In this document: piece after piece, positions 47,950 to 59,800 of the stretch
Numbering within the stretch: the first letter of the stretch is position 1
How the letters are laid out: every line of letters starts with the position of its first letter
Assembly: GCF_029227915.1 (NCBI RefSeq)
Contig: NC_079879.1
Location: 7,070,001 to 7,134,000 of the forward strand
Direction: 5' to 3'
DNA: 64,000 nucleotides
DNA from: Hydractinia symbiolongicarpus
Lineage: Eukaryota; Cnidaria; Hydrozoa; Anthoathecata; Hydractiniidae
Notes under the pieces: model-generated
Database searches by the model: none
Told to the model about the DNA's origin: nothing
Seen by the model: only the letters and a program-made list of their open reading frames with translations
Position numbers and translations under genes: made by a program

Positions 47950-49329
47950 ATCTGTAGCATCACCTGGTTTTATTTAATTTCCCAGCGTTTCACAACAACA
48001 ACAACAACAACAAAACGTAAAAAGACTACAATTTCACGATGAAAAATAACTTTTTTTATTTTAGTAAATACGTCGTGTCTAGTAATTTATAAAACATTTT
48101 CGCAAATTAAACTTTCCTGAAATTTTCGCAAATATTATTAAAATTCCCGAGAATTATCAAGTTAAGTTAGATACGTCTCAATTTTAAAACCGCAGCCTAC
48201 AATTCCGAACATTATATTCGTGGGTAAATCGCGTCGGAAATGCGCTAGCCGTGCTTTTCACAAATCGTGCACAGTATTGAAAAATCTAACACGTCCATAA
48301 ATGGCAAAATTTTAGCTTGCTGACGTTCGCAACATTTAGTACCGTGTAAGCTCTTAGATCTAACCAAGTAACCTAAAAACGTTGGGAGCGTTGACAAGTT
48401 CGGAGTGTGTGACAACATGGAAACAAAGCTCTTGAATACTTGTTTGGGCAAGTTCTTCAAATTTTGGCTCTTATTTCAACCACTGTTATATATATCCCAA
48501 AAGTTAACGAAAGTACATTACATAAACGAGGAACATGTACACCCAACGTCTCCATCTCTATTCCTATTTTTGGTCTGGTTTGGAGTAAATATTCGAATTT
48601 CTAATACTTAATAGTAAAAAAAAATCACCAAAAAAGTTTGGTAAAAATATTAGTCAACCTGTACAGCTGCGTTTTCTAAAAATGAAGGCAATTAAATACC
48701 TCTATATGGAGATTTTGAAGTTGTTGCCCCAACACGGGCCTTGTATTCAAATATTTGGTATGTTTGTGCCTAAAATATAATTTAGAAGAAATGGCTGGGT
48801 ACTTTTCTGTGACTTTAAGTTATATTTGTGTGTCGATGATTTACGATGTCGTATCAGTCCTTATTGCGGAGCTAAGCGAAGCGAACTAAGCGCAGAGAAG
48901 CCCATTTTCTGATGTCAACAGTGCGGGCGTAATTAAAATTTCTGCCATTTTCCTTACCATTGATGAAATTTTGAGTTGGACCAACCCGATAGGCGTTTGG
49001 GGCACAAGACACTTTTTTTCTTTTTTTTTTGACTCTGATATAATATATTTCAAAAAGAATCATATCATTACAATAAAGAAACCACATATAGAAACATTAA
49101 GCGTGGACAGATAACACTAAACATTTAAAAGTTGACACTACAGTTCTAGAAATAATCAGGATTAAGTTATCGAAAAGCACCTGCTTCTTTGTGCACTAGT
49201 TCGATATCGGGCATCTCGATAAATCACCTCTTTTTGTGCGTGTGTGATCCACAGATGGACAGAATCATCGATCTTAGTAGACTGTAATTAACTGTTGTTC
49301 GTATATAACTAACAGTTGCACTAAATTTC
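47950..49329. other. Intergenic, nothing recognised
   Basis: Contains a CAA microsatellite at about 47994-48013. Open frames at 48245-48611 overlap on both strands and have no domain. No gene supported. Confidence 0.4.
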
Positions 49330-51000
49330 TTGTTCTTCTTTAGCGATACATGCTCTGCTAGCGTAAAATCTGCGACTCTCTCGTCCTATTCCTCCAGTAG
49401 CGCTAAAAACAGGTGGTGTAAACGAACCATTTTCAGTTTGTATCATTACATGCTCTGTTCTTTGACTTTTCGTTCGTGTCATACGCTTTTTCCATAGAAA
49501 TCTTGCTATAGCATCGAGCTTGTGGGTTTAATACCCTTACATCGAAATACGCTCTCTGTCCATAGCACCAGAAATCTCTGGCTGAAATGTCTACACGCGC
49601 TTCATCTTGTTGATTGTTGGATGCAATCCTCTCATGTTTCAACGTCTTTGTACACTTCAGACAATAGCTGAGCTGTAATATCCTTTAATTCGTTGTGTCG
49701 CCTTGCAACGAATCCTCCAGTATGACAACTCAGTGCATGCTGCACAGAAAATGGTGAACCGCATGCACATCGTTCCGGTAATCTGGTAAGTGGTAGGCTG
49801 TATTGCAAGCAAATAGCATCCCAGAACAATCCTTTATCTAATGTAAAACAATATTTTTCTAACTGGAGGACTGTCAAACAGTTTTATGCACTGCTTTCTG
49901 TTAAACAATGAAGTGTACGCAATTGTGATTCGTTGCTCGTAACTGTTCTTCATTTCGTTTTTTTTTTATCGACTTGAATCTGATTCTTGACTTTTCGCGT
50001 TTCATCTTCTTTGTTGCGATTGACTTTTCGTTGTTTAAAAAACATTGTTGGAAGCCGCTTTTGTAACTTGTCTGCAGTTGTTGTATTCTATTTTGCAGAG
50101 TGAAACAGGATTGATAACACCAATACCACAATACTTCGGAGGTAGAGACAACAATAATCGTTCGGGATCGTTGCAAATGTGTCCTTCCATTAATACTGGA
50201 AGGAAAATTGTCCTAATGCGATCTTCTACCGCCTAAAGTAAGGATTTAACTTCAGGAACAGTTCTCATGATGTAGGTGATCTTCCACGCACATAACGCTG
50301 ATTGTGGGTCCACTCTTGCAATGCGCGAAAGAACTTTAATCTCTGCAACCCATTCTTCAACTTTTTGCTTGACAAAATTGTTTTTGAATGTCTGCGTACC
50401 AATGGTTGCCCCGAGATGTTTACTACCTTCTTTGGTGATTTTTATTCTCATATGTTTGAAGATAATTCCGCAGATTCTAAGTGCTTGTGCTTTACAACAT
50501 AATAATCAATCGATGGACCATGTAGAACCAGCAAATCTCACCATTGACTTAATTCTTTAAGCTTCCCAGCCCCAGTTAGAGCGTCAGCGTATGTCACCTG
50601 CTTTGTCGTGTTTGAAGAATCTGAAGAATGTGATGTGTAGAAAAATGAGCTGTTTATTGTTGATATCGATGGTGTGATTCCAAGAGCGTATACAGCCATG
50701 GCAATTGGGTTGCCCTGCGTTATCCATTCTTCAGATAAGATGTCTGCTCCACCAAGAACAAAAAATCTAGCAGGTGTGCTGTAGCAGCTTGATACGTACG
50801 TAGCTATTGCTGGACAAATGATTTTAATGTTATGAATCATCACATATCTATTGAGTGAGTTAAAAGCATTTTTGGCATCAATCTGTAAGACTCCTTCACA
50901 ATCGTGACTGTTGAAGATGTTATTCATAGCATGAATATTTATAAACTGCACACAACTGCAAATTACCAGCAGCTTCTCAAACATCCTTCTTCAGGACAGC
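49330..51000 (-). pseudogene. Decayed RT plus restriction-like endonuclease retroelement (relic 2)
   Basis: Reading right to left, broken frames match the element at 57.5-60.3 kb in order. RT motif A is LQIDAKNAFNSLNRYV, a motif-B-like ITQGNPIAM follows, and motif C is TYADALTGAG (second Asp replaced by Ala). Then come KHLGATIGTQTFKNNFVKQK, a zinc knuckle CACGSPFSVQHALSC with RRHNELKD, and the nuclease segment ARVDISARDFW...AYFDVRV. A last in-order match, ENGSFTPPVFSATGG, lies near 49390. At least four frame changes separate these pieces, so it is inactive. The 5' part is missing or unrecognisable beyond about 51000. Confidence 0.85.
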
Positions 51001-51400
51001 CATAACACATTTTCCCATCCTTCTTCTTAAGACTTTCCAATAGGTCTCCAATAGGTCTCAGTCCTGGAGATTTATCTCATGGTATTAACCTACAGGACAT
51101 TAGAGCTTCTATCGCCGCACATTGATTAACTTTCTCCATTTCGATCATACATAATTGCTTTACTATTTGTGCAACTTCTGCTCAACGGCACAAGACACTC
51201 AAGCGTAGCCGCGGTCACTTCTTCTAAGCACAGTTGAATAACAAAGGCATATGGTCTGGGTACGAGCAAACTAAAATAAAAAATGACTGCCAATGACTCG
51301 TAATGAACGGAAGGGCATTTTAAAGAAAACGAAGAAAGGGTATGTACAGATATCTCTAATTTTTTACATGTAATGAACCCCTTCTTAGCCTCACCTACAC
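51001..51400. other. Spacer, nothing recognised
   Basis: May hold further decayed N-terminal sequence of the RT relic, but no frame can be matched. Confidence 0.3.
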
Positions 51401-51404
51401 CTAA

Positions 51405-51632
51405 AGCTAGCTAGCATATAACTGCCGACTTAGCTAGAATAATAATACATCTTAGATAACATATAGCTATAGCTGCTTTAAGTGTTTCTAGCTAGCATAA
51501 AACAGTACCATATGGCTAGCATAAAACTAGCATAAAATTAACTACTTAACTGGGATAAAACTACCAATTTAGGTAGCATAAAATTAGCTATTTAGCCAGC
51601 ATAAAATCAGCAACATAGCTAGGCTAACAATA
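51405..51632. repeat. Degenerate tandem repeat of AGCTAGCATAAAACTA-type units
   Basis: The word TAGCTAGCATAAAA and variants recur every ~16-40 bp throughout this stretch. Low-complexity satellite-like sequence directly abutting the MITE at 51633. Confidence 0.6.
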
Positions 51633-52019
51633 AAAAATATGTTATGTTTGCGTCCTAAAGACCCCGCAAAACTGAGTCGGTCGGTCGGGCGTATTCTTTC
51701 CCGGGATTTTCAGATGGGGGCAAAATTCGTTTCCATGGCCAAGACAGTAAAGCGCCGCTCGGCGACATCGTATGCAGAACCTTTTTTCGCCGCCCTTGAA
51801 GCTGTCAGTAGCCACAGGAGTGCCCTGAAGAAATTATTTTTTACCAAAATTAATTTTCACGAGTTTTTGTCAATTTTGCATAAATTAGTTCTGGCGAAAA
51901 AAAATTTCTTTTTGAAAAATATCGCGCGAAATCTTTTCTCGGTCTTTTTCCGACTTACCGACTCGGGTTTTTATTACCAAAAGTGAGTCGGTCGGAGGAA
52001 GCGAACACAACATATTTTT
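51633..52019. mobile_element. MITE with ~20-bp inverted ends
   Basis: The left end AAAAATATGTTATGTTTGCG is mirrored by CGAACACAACATATTTTT at the right. Both ends are followed inward by GAGTCGGTCGG. The 115-codon frame inside (51639-51986) spans the inverted ends and is judged accidental. A partial relative (GTCAGTCGGTCGG) lies near 53570. Confidence 0.65.
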
Positions 52020-54054
52020 GATGACGGCCTAAACATTCAGTGAGAGTGGAGAGCCATTTGTGGACGCTTGTAGCTAATTTTAGGCACATCTGAAAATCAT
52101 CTTTTTAACCCTGACGCTGAGTATACACCAGTGTGGCTCAAGTTACAAAAACTTATTTCAATATATTTATATTATATATTAAATATATCGAACTTTTTTA
52201 ACATGAATATTTGTTATTACGGAGGCGTTTTAAATACTGACGAGCAGTTATCATGCAATCGTAAACATGCATTGAAAATTTGCAAATATTTTCCATATTC
52301 ATTATTTCTTATTTAATTTCCCTGTATATATACGTATATTAATTTCTGTTTCTGTAGCTTGACCTGATCTTTACACCAATGCGGGATATTATGCTTAACT
52401 GCAGCTCTAGCTAACCCCAAGCTAGCCTAATTAATTGCTATTCTTTTAAAGTTTTTGTTCAATTTGGAATAAGAGCTTTTTATCCTACTGTCATGAAAAC
52501 TTCTTTACAAAATAAACATATCCTGCTGTTTGATTTTTAGCTGGACTGGGTAACAACGGGCTGTTTTCGCTGTTTTTATTTAAACAAGACGTATGATATA
52601 CGCAAACAACCTCGCCAAAAAAGTGTATAAAAAGCTGAAGTTAGACACGACATATTTTGCTATTCGGATAGGCAATAATATTGATAGAAAATTTCTCGAA
52701 ATTTCCATTTTCGTTAGGTCAGTCTGTAAACACGTCCTCGCGCGCGAGATAGTAAAAAGAAAAAAAAAGAAAAAATAGTTACCAAGATGAGATTCGAACA
52801 CACGACTACTCCCGTGTCGGTGCTCAGAGAGGCAAAAATTTCCATTCTTGTAGGACACATTTGCGTTTTAATACAAGCTCACGAGCTTGTAATAAAGTTG
52901 CAATAATTTTTGTGGAAAATGTATTACACCTATCGGATGTCACACATAATTTTTGATCTTTTACGGGAACTTTTCCTATAAAATGTTGCAGGATTATATT
53001 TGCTTTAAGAGGGTTAAAAGAGGTTATAATCTGTGTTTTTTCTACAAAATAAAATTCTGAGTGATTGTTTTAGCTGTGTAGGGTTACAACAAGCTGTTTA
53101 CTGTCTGCTTTTTAAAATAGTATTAAACCTATATGAATGTGCGACATTGTTTACCTGTACTAAGCGATCACGCTGGATTAAAATTCATTTTTACAGTTTT
53201 GCTGGGAACGCTTTAAGAAAATTAGCTATGATGGGCACAACATACAAACTATATTCTTGCAGGAAGTTATTTTTTGAAAAATATATTACACCTTAACACC
53301 TTAATGCTGTGTGTGCTTCACACGATTTACAATATACTGCATACTTGTACTAAAGCGCTGTGTGGCACAGTTTACATTTTCTATTAATCGCTTCACCAGA
53401 CGTTTAATGCCAGGTAACACAGTTACTTGTGACTAAACCAGACATTTTAACGCCAGGTCCCCTCGTCTAGTTATAGTATATATATGTGTGCGGTAAATCC
53501 ATAAGCATAATATAAGGCGTGACACAAAAAATGTTAGTGTCCTTTTGAGGGTTCAGAAAAAGTTCGGTCAGTCGGTCGGCCATAAAAAAAAGATACATTT
53601 TTTTCAAAAAAGGTTACATTATTTTGCTTAAACATCTCGCATAGTCGAAGTCAGGTGCCGTCATGTTTGTTACACTTAAACTACCTAATCGGCCCTTTTT
53701 ACGCCAGCAATATTCCGCCACTCGAGAGACTTGGTGTAACGCCCACCACCTTGCAAAAATTAACATTACTTACGGCGCATAAAAAGGCCGTTAAAAGAGG
53801 CGAACAAGAAACTATTTAGTGGCAGCCAGAAAATAAATTTTAAGCGAGAGAAAAATATATATAGATTTCTAAATCCTAAAATCTTCTAAGATAACTACTA
53901 TAATACCAAATAAAAAACTATATTTCACGACTAATTTTTTCTTCTGAGGTGCAATCATCCAGCGTTCTTGGCACACGTCAAGTGGGCCCACATTTTACAT
54001 ATGTCGTAGTCAACCCGGTTGATCATGCGACTTCTACTTGCGTCATCGTCATCC
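52020..54054. other. Intergenic with tRNA-like trace
   Basis: On the minus strand about 52765-52840, GTGTGTTCGAATCTCATC followed by a T-rich tract resembles the T-arm and terminator of a tRNA or SINE, but no acceptor-stem partner exists. A short palindrome ACAAGCTCACGAGCTTGT is at about 52872. No gene supported. Confidence 0.35.
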
Positions 54055-56548
54055 TTACATACGACAAGAAACCATTTCGTCATCAGCCGCATTTCTGCTA
54101 ATTTTGGCTTTCTCTTTAAATGCTAACATTGATTGTATTTTTCGTTTTGTATCTACCGGTTCCACCACCATGTCAATTTTCACAGAAGATGGAGTAGATG
54201 GTATAGATGGTGCTGGAGTAGCTGCAGCGGTGTGGTTTGTAGGAGCTTTTGGTCCTTTTCCTGGCCTTTTTGACTTTTCTGGGCAAATCTCTTCTTTTCC
54301 TTTACCTTTGCAGGTACTGCATACAGGATATACTACCTTGTATGACATTAGTAGCTTCTTTTGTGAATCTGCCATGACTTCTTCGCAGCCAAAATGCGCG
54401 CAAACCAGCTTCGGATGGATTTTAGCTAGGTAGTAACAATGCTCCGCAACGCTTTGAAATTTTATTTTTGATGAGGTGTACAGGGTTTTGGATGGTAAGC
54501 TTGACCCACACGAGTAAATGAAATCATATAGCAGCTTCTGACCATTGGTACTGAGGCTTGAGGTAAGGGAATATACGCAACGTGGTTTGCCGCAAAGCGC
54601 ACATGTCAACACCGCAACCACCCTGCTTGTTAAATATTTCACACCTGGAGCAGTTTTTTCTCTAGATGATGATGTATGCGCGAGAGAAGAACAATACTGC
54701 TCTGTTGTTTCCACCTGTCCATATAAATTACGAAATTTAACATAATGATTGCCACTTTTTTCTGGAACAGGTGCAGGTATGTGTGGGGGTAAATTCTCTA
54801 CCGGTTTAATGCAGCAGAGACGTTCATCGCACTTTCGAAATTGAAGTAGATATAGAACATCCTTCATATGACGCTCAAAGTACTTTTCAAGCTTTGGATA
54901 GTTTTATAACTTCGCCATAGCGCAGGAAATACCCTCTTCCTTTCTAATGGTAGGTTGGATTTGTTAACGATTCCACTGGTTTGCCTTTTAATTCTAATGA
55001 ATTGAAGGAGTTTCCCACAATCATTCGAGAAGAATCCGTTGCTGTAAGGTATGCTTCTTTCAGACCTTCAGATTTCTTTGAAGCATCTCGTAAGCTTTGC
55101 ATCGAATTGCATGACTTTATAACTTCCTCTTAAGGTTCAGTTTCATCACGTTGAAGTGACAGCCCTTGAAGACCAATATTTAAGACATGCAGCGCTCAGC
55201 AGGATTCATATAGCTTTGACATGGAGTACATCTGCCAACGTTCAAAATATCGAAATCTACCTGGCTCACCAACGGGTAATTTGGCTTTATCATCAAGGAA
55301 TATCAGGCTTGAATGCTGTTTATTCACCACACACCATGATCGCAAGTTACTGAAACACACAAAATAATTTATTTTTGGTGAGATATTATCATGTCATGAA
55401 CAAGCGAGTTTATTTTTGGTTGTGTTTCCACAGCTGCAGCTGTCATCGGCCGACAAGTTTATCAATGTTGGACCTGAGGTTTCTTATAGACTGGTTTCTA
55501 ATTAAAAAAACGTGTAACGATAGATTACAATGAAAGCCTATACTAATATCTTACAGAAAGTATGAATTGACGTAGTGTGAGTCCCCATGATGCTTTCGTA
55601 TCTGACGCCTCTGTATTTCGCACACCACGTCGAAACGCCCCGTATAGGCTAATGCACTTTTTCTTGATTCTGAGGGAGGCATAAATTGGTACCTGACTGT
55701 CACTTCACTGGGTATTTTTGCGTCACCCTTTCCAGCTTCTTCTAATCTTGTTCTCACCTACATTATTGAAAAAATGTAAACGTTGTTCAGACCAATTCGT
55801 GTAAAAACGCAGATACACAGTCCGAAGTATTCAAAAGACGTCAAATATAAATAATAATATTACCTTCCTGATCATTTCAGGAACAGACACAGCAAACGGC
55901 ATGTGGGTGGCTAATTCATGCCTCCTATCTTCAGCCGCTTTTCCAAACTCTTCCAACATACTATCAAGTTCATTGTAGAATATTCTAAACGATTCGTCAT
56001 TAGACAACAACATTATACAACAACTACAACGTCATTATATAAGAGGCCTTTAGCTGTTGAAGTTTCAATTTTCGGAAGCGTTTTCTTTTTTTCAGACATA
56101 ATTTTTTGAAATGCGTTTACTCTGGGAATTTCAAATTCTACAACTGTTTCTTTTTCGTTTTCTGTCTTACCCAATACAAACCAGATAACATAACTACTAA
56201 TAACTATTTGGAGAGGCATATATGACGGTGTCTCCTGGGCATGATTCGTTCCTTTGTTTCGGGGATAGTGTATGCGCAAAGAAGAGTATATTCTGTCAGT
56301 TCCGTTCCAACTTGCTCGACAGTTGACAACCACAAGTCTTGAATTGTCCCTGAAGCACGTGACTCTACCCATATCCTTTTCAAATTTTGACACTAGAAAA
56401 ATAATAGAAAAAAAATTATAAATCATAAAGAATGCTTTGTGATTGGCGATAGGAAAAAGTTACTTACTTGCGATATGTGTTTTCCTGTAGCGAGAGTTAC
56501 GGAAAACCATTCGCTGGCCAAAAACTGCCCATCAAAATTTTCTTCCAT
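54055..56548 (-). pseudogene. Broken multi-exon transposase-like gene with Cys-rich C-terminus
   Basis: Pieces in order (minus): a possible start exon 56548-56468 (MEENFDGQFLASEWF, donor GTAAGT); a frame through 56100-56050; an exon ending 55864 (YNELDSMLEEFGKAAEDRR..VPEMIRK); 55757-55555 (VRTRLEEAGKGDAKIPSEV); 55349-55261 (SLIFLDDKAKLPVGEP). The last three join in phase by GT-AG introns. Then, without a proper middle, a fragment RCTPCQSYMNPAERCMS near 55200, frameshifted segments (SLQRDETE, SLRDASKKSEGLKE), and an intact 270-codon frame 54867-54055 with CxxC groups (CALCGKPRC, CSTCKGKGKE). I recall multicopy cnidarian proteins with DDKAKVPVGEPG, an SDGG block, then NPAER and a similar Cys-rich tail. 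The first and last could be D and E of a DDE-like site; the middle block is absent here. Family link is from memory; inactive as it stands. Confidence 0.5.
55388..55450 (+). repeat. Short dispersed repeat, copy 2
   Basis: GTCATGAACAAGCGAGTTT, then TTTCCACAGCTGCAGCTGTC and ATCGG. Related to 9074-9142. It lies in an intron of the broken transposase-like gene. Confidence 0.5.
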
Positions 56549-56882
56549 GTTTCAGTTAAAACTAGAGGCCCTTAGGCCTTGAGGTCAGCGCGACTGAGAA
56601 CTTTAAATCTGTGAGTGAGAATTGTTTATCCACGAAAGTAAGAAAGAAAGTTTTCTTTCGCTTTAAGATAGTAAAATTAACCCACTTTCCTCTGAATAAC
56701 GAGTTCAAATATCGTCTCACTTCTTATGCTTGGTTTCCACTGCGAGATAGCGTGAGATAATTGGCATACTACTGGGCACGGAGAAAGGAAGTACTATTTC
56801 TCGAAAGTTCAAATAAATAGGAATCTGACTTTTCAATTTGAATATTCCCGTTTTCGGTTGCAATTGAATTGGGCAGTTCGTC
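56549..56882. other. Spacer between divergent elements
   Basis: No feature recognised. It separates the start of the minus-strand transposase-like gene from the left inverted repeat at 56886. Confidence 0.35.
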
Positions 56883-59800
56883 TAAGGGCCTTTTTATATG
56901 AGACCGGGAAACTCGGTCCACCGAGATATCCCGCATGACCGAGATCTCGGTATTTGCGAAAGAACGCTGAATAATGAAGCCGTGTTTATATGGTGCATAT
57001 TCGTGTCGCCCCGGTTACGACGGGAAACTCGGTCAACCGAGATCTCGGGCAAATGAGCCGGGATTCCGGTTAAACGGGATGGATATTTGTCCATGTAAAC
57101 AGAAAAACCCGGTGGCTAAGTACGGAAAAAGTTTATGTAAGCTTTAGAAGAGCAAATAATTATCACTATTAATGCAAATCAATGGATATATTTGTTTTTG
57201 TATCATAGTGACAACAGACAACAAAGTCATGAAACATGCTGAAAACACCAGGTTTCACTGAAATTATAATTGAGAATGATCAAAATTAATTTTTTATCCT
57301 ATTTCAAGTGTGTGGGAGATAAATAATAGCCCCATAATATATCTAAATAAATAATATTTAAATTGGTCTGAAATGATGGTAATTTTAAAAAAATTAAGAA
57401 ATAACTAATAGAAAAAAACTATCATCTTGTATCAAGAGGAGGACGTGTTTTCAAGTGGTTAAGAGAAACTGGTTAAATTGTGATTTTCAACGGAGAACAT
57501 CGAGAGAAGAAGGCTTTATTCCTTATTAATGGTACACAGAAGTTATTTTCCGCAAATACCAGCAGACGTTTATGAAACTCAGCTAAATAACGCATACAAC
57601 GAGATCATTAAATGGCGTAAAAATCTTTTCATGCTCCCGTCTGGAAAAGCTGGGAAGGTTTTCATACGCGAATTGTCCTATTGGCTAGACCAATTTAACA
57701 GAGACACGAAGTTAAAACCCGTTTCCATTAAAACGTTCATGGTCTTGCCTAGTCTGCTTCTTCAAAAACCCTCCAGACAAAGTAAAGCGAAAGAACACGC
57801 TGCAAAATTAGACGAACGTTTACAACTCTGGAGAGGAGGAAATATTACACTACTGTTAAAAGAGGGACGAACCATTTAGAAAAGACTTAGAAGTAGTAAA
57901 ATGAGAACCGAAGCAGACGTTTCCCGAATTTTTGCAAAGCTTATGATGGAGGGAAAGGTCAGCGCAGCCATAAAATTTCTATCTGAAAATAATGACTCTG
58001 GCGTGTTACCTGCTGATGACGAGACAATAAGAGAACTTCGAGCAAAACATCCGTCTCCAGCTACTATACTACCAAATAGTTTATTACAAGGACCATCAGC
58101 TGCAAGATTCATACTTCGACAACATCAACGAAGACCTCATAAGAATAGCTGCAAAGCAAACACGAGGTGCAGCAGGACCTTCAAAGGTGGATGCCGACCA
58201 ATTTAAAAATATGCTGGTTAACAACAAGTTCAAACAGGAAGGAAAAGAGCTTCGAGAACAAATCGCAACTCTGACTCGAAAATTAGCTACCACAATTGTA
58301 GACCCTAATACAATCGATTCTCTTGTCGCATGTAATTTAATCCCGTTGAACAAAAACCCTGCTGTCAGACCCATTGGAGTTGGTGAGACGTTGCGCCGTA
58401 TAATGGGCAAAGCCATCGGCTGGACTCTCAAAAAAGACATACAAATAGCCGCAGGTCCACTTCAAGTCGCCACAGGTGTCGAAAGTGGCGCCGAAGCTGC
58501 TATTCATGCGATGAGAACTATTTTCGAGACTGAACAATGCGAGGCTGTCATACTGGTAGATGCGAGTAATGCGTTCAACACACTAAACCGTAATGTTGCA
58601 CTTCATAATGTACAATATACTTGTCCACACTTTGCCACGATACTAATCAATACCTACAGAAAGGCATCAAGACTTATTGTACGAAATGAAACTGAGTTAT
58701 TATCACAAGAAGGCACAACTCAGGGAGACAATCTTGCTATGTCCTTTTACGCGATCAGTACCGTTATTATACAGGATCGATTGAGATCTATCGCTTCCGT
58801 AAAGCAGGTCTGGTTGGCGGACGATGCTACAGGTGCTGGCACTGTGAACGGTTTACTCCGATGGTGGAACTTAGTGATATCTGAAGGACGCAAATACGGA
58901 TACCATGTTAATGAATCGAAATCGTGGTTAATAGCGAAGGACGATAGGGTACTCGAACTTGCCAAAAAAGAATTTAGTGGCTCCTCTATTAAATACACAA
59001 TAGATGGAAAACGTCACTTAGGAGCTGTAATTGGTAGTGCAGATTATAAAAAGCAGTATGCAACGGAAAAAGTGGATCAGTGGTGCAATGAAATGAGAAA
59101 ATTAGCTGAGATCGCAATTAGCGAACCACAAGCCGCATTTGCTGCTTATACTCATGGCGAAATGCATAAATTCAATTATTTTATGAGAACTATTCCAAAT
59201 ATGGAGGATTTCCTCACACCACTTGATAAAGTCATCGAGGACGAATTCCTGCCTGCTTTATTTGGAGAGACCATATCTGAAACTGATCGTAAACTGTTCA
59301 AATTACCAATTCGAGATGGCGGAATGGGCATACCTGTGTTGACTCAAAAAGCGAAAATTGATTGTAGTTCATCATTGGCCATATCTGCACCCCTTGTTGA
59401 AGTGATTGTATCTCAAGGTAACGACATCCCTTCAAAAGAAACTGTAAGACAAGTTCGCCATGACAGAACGGAATTAGTCACAGCTTACAGAGACAAGAAC
59501 GTGAGAATGTAATCAGTGAACTTGATAATAAATTGTCAAGAGTTCTTTCTCAGAATTGCGAAAAAGGCGCATCAAGTTGGCTTACTGTCCTCCCCCTGAA
59601 AGACCAAGGATTTGATTTATCAAAGGACGAATTCCGTGATGCATTGGCTTTAAGATATAATCGCAAAGTCAAGAACTTACCATCAAAGTGTGCATGTGGA
59701 CAACCATTCGATACGAATCATGCCGTGAACTGCAAAAAGGGAGGATTTGTTTCTATTCGTCACGACAACGTAAGAGATTTTGAGGCAAACCTTCTTAAAA

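Noticed and set aside
52765-52840. tRNA gene on the minus strand
   Set aside because: Only a T-arm-like GTTCGAATC and T-run are present; the T stem mispairs and the acceptor partner is missing.
54038-54433. Plus-strand frame opposite the Cys-rich tail
   Set aside because: The minus strand has the longer frame with patterned Cys pairs; this is its shadow.
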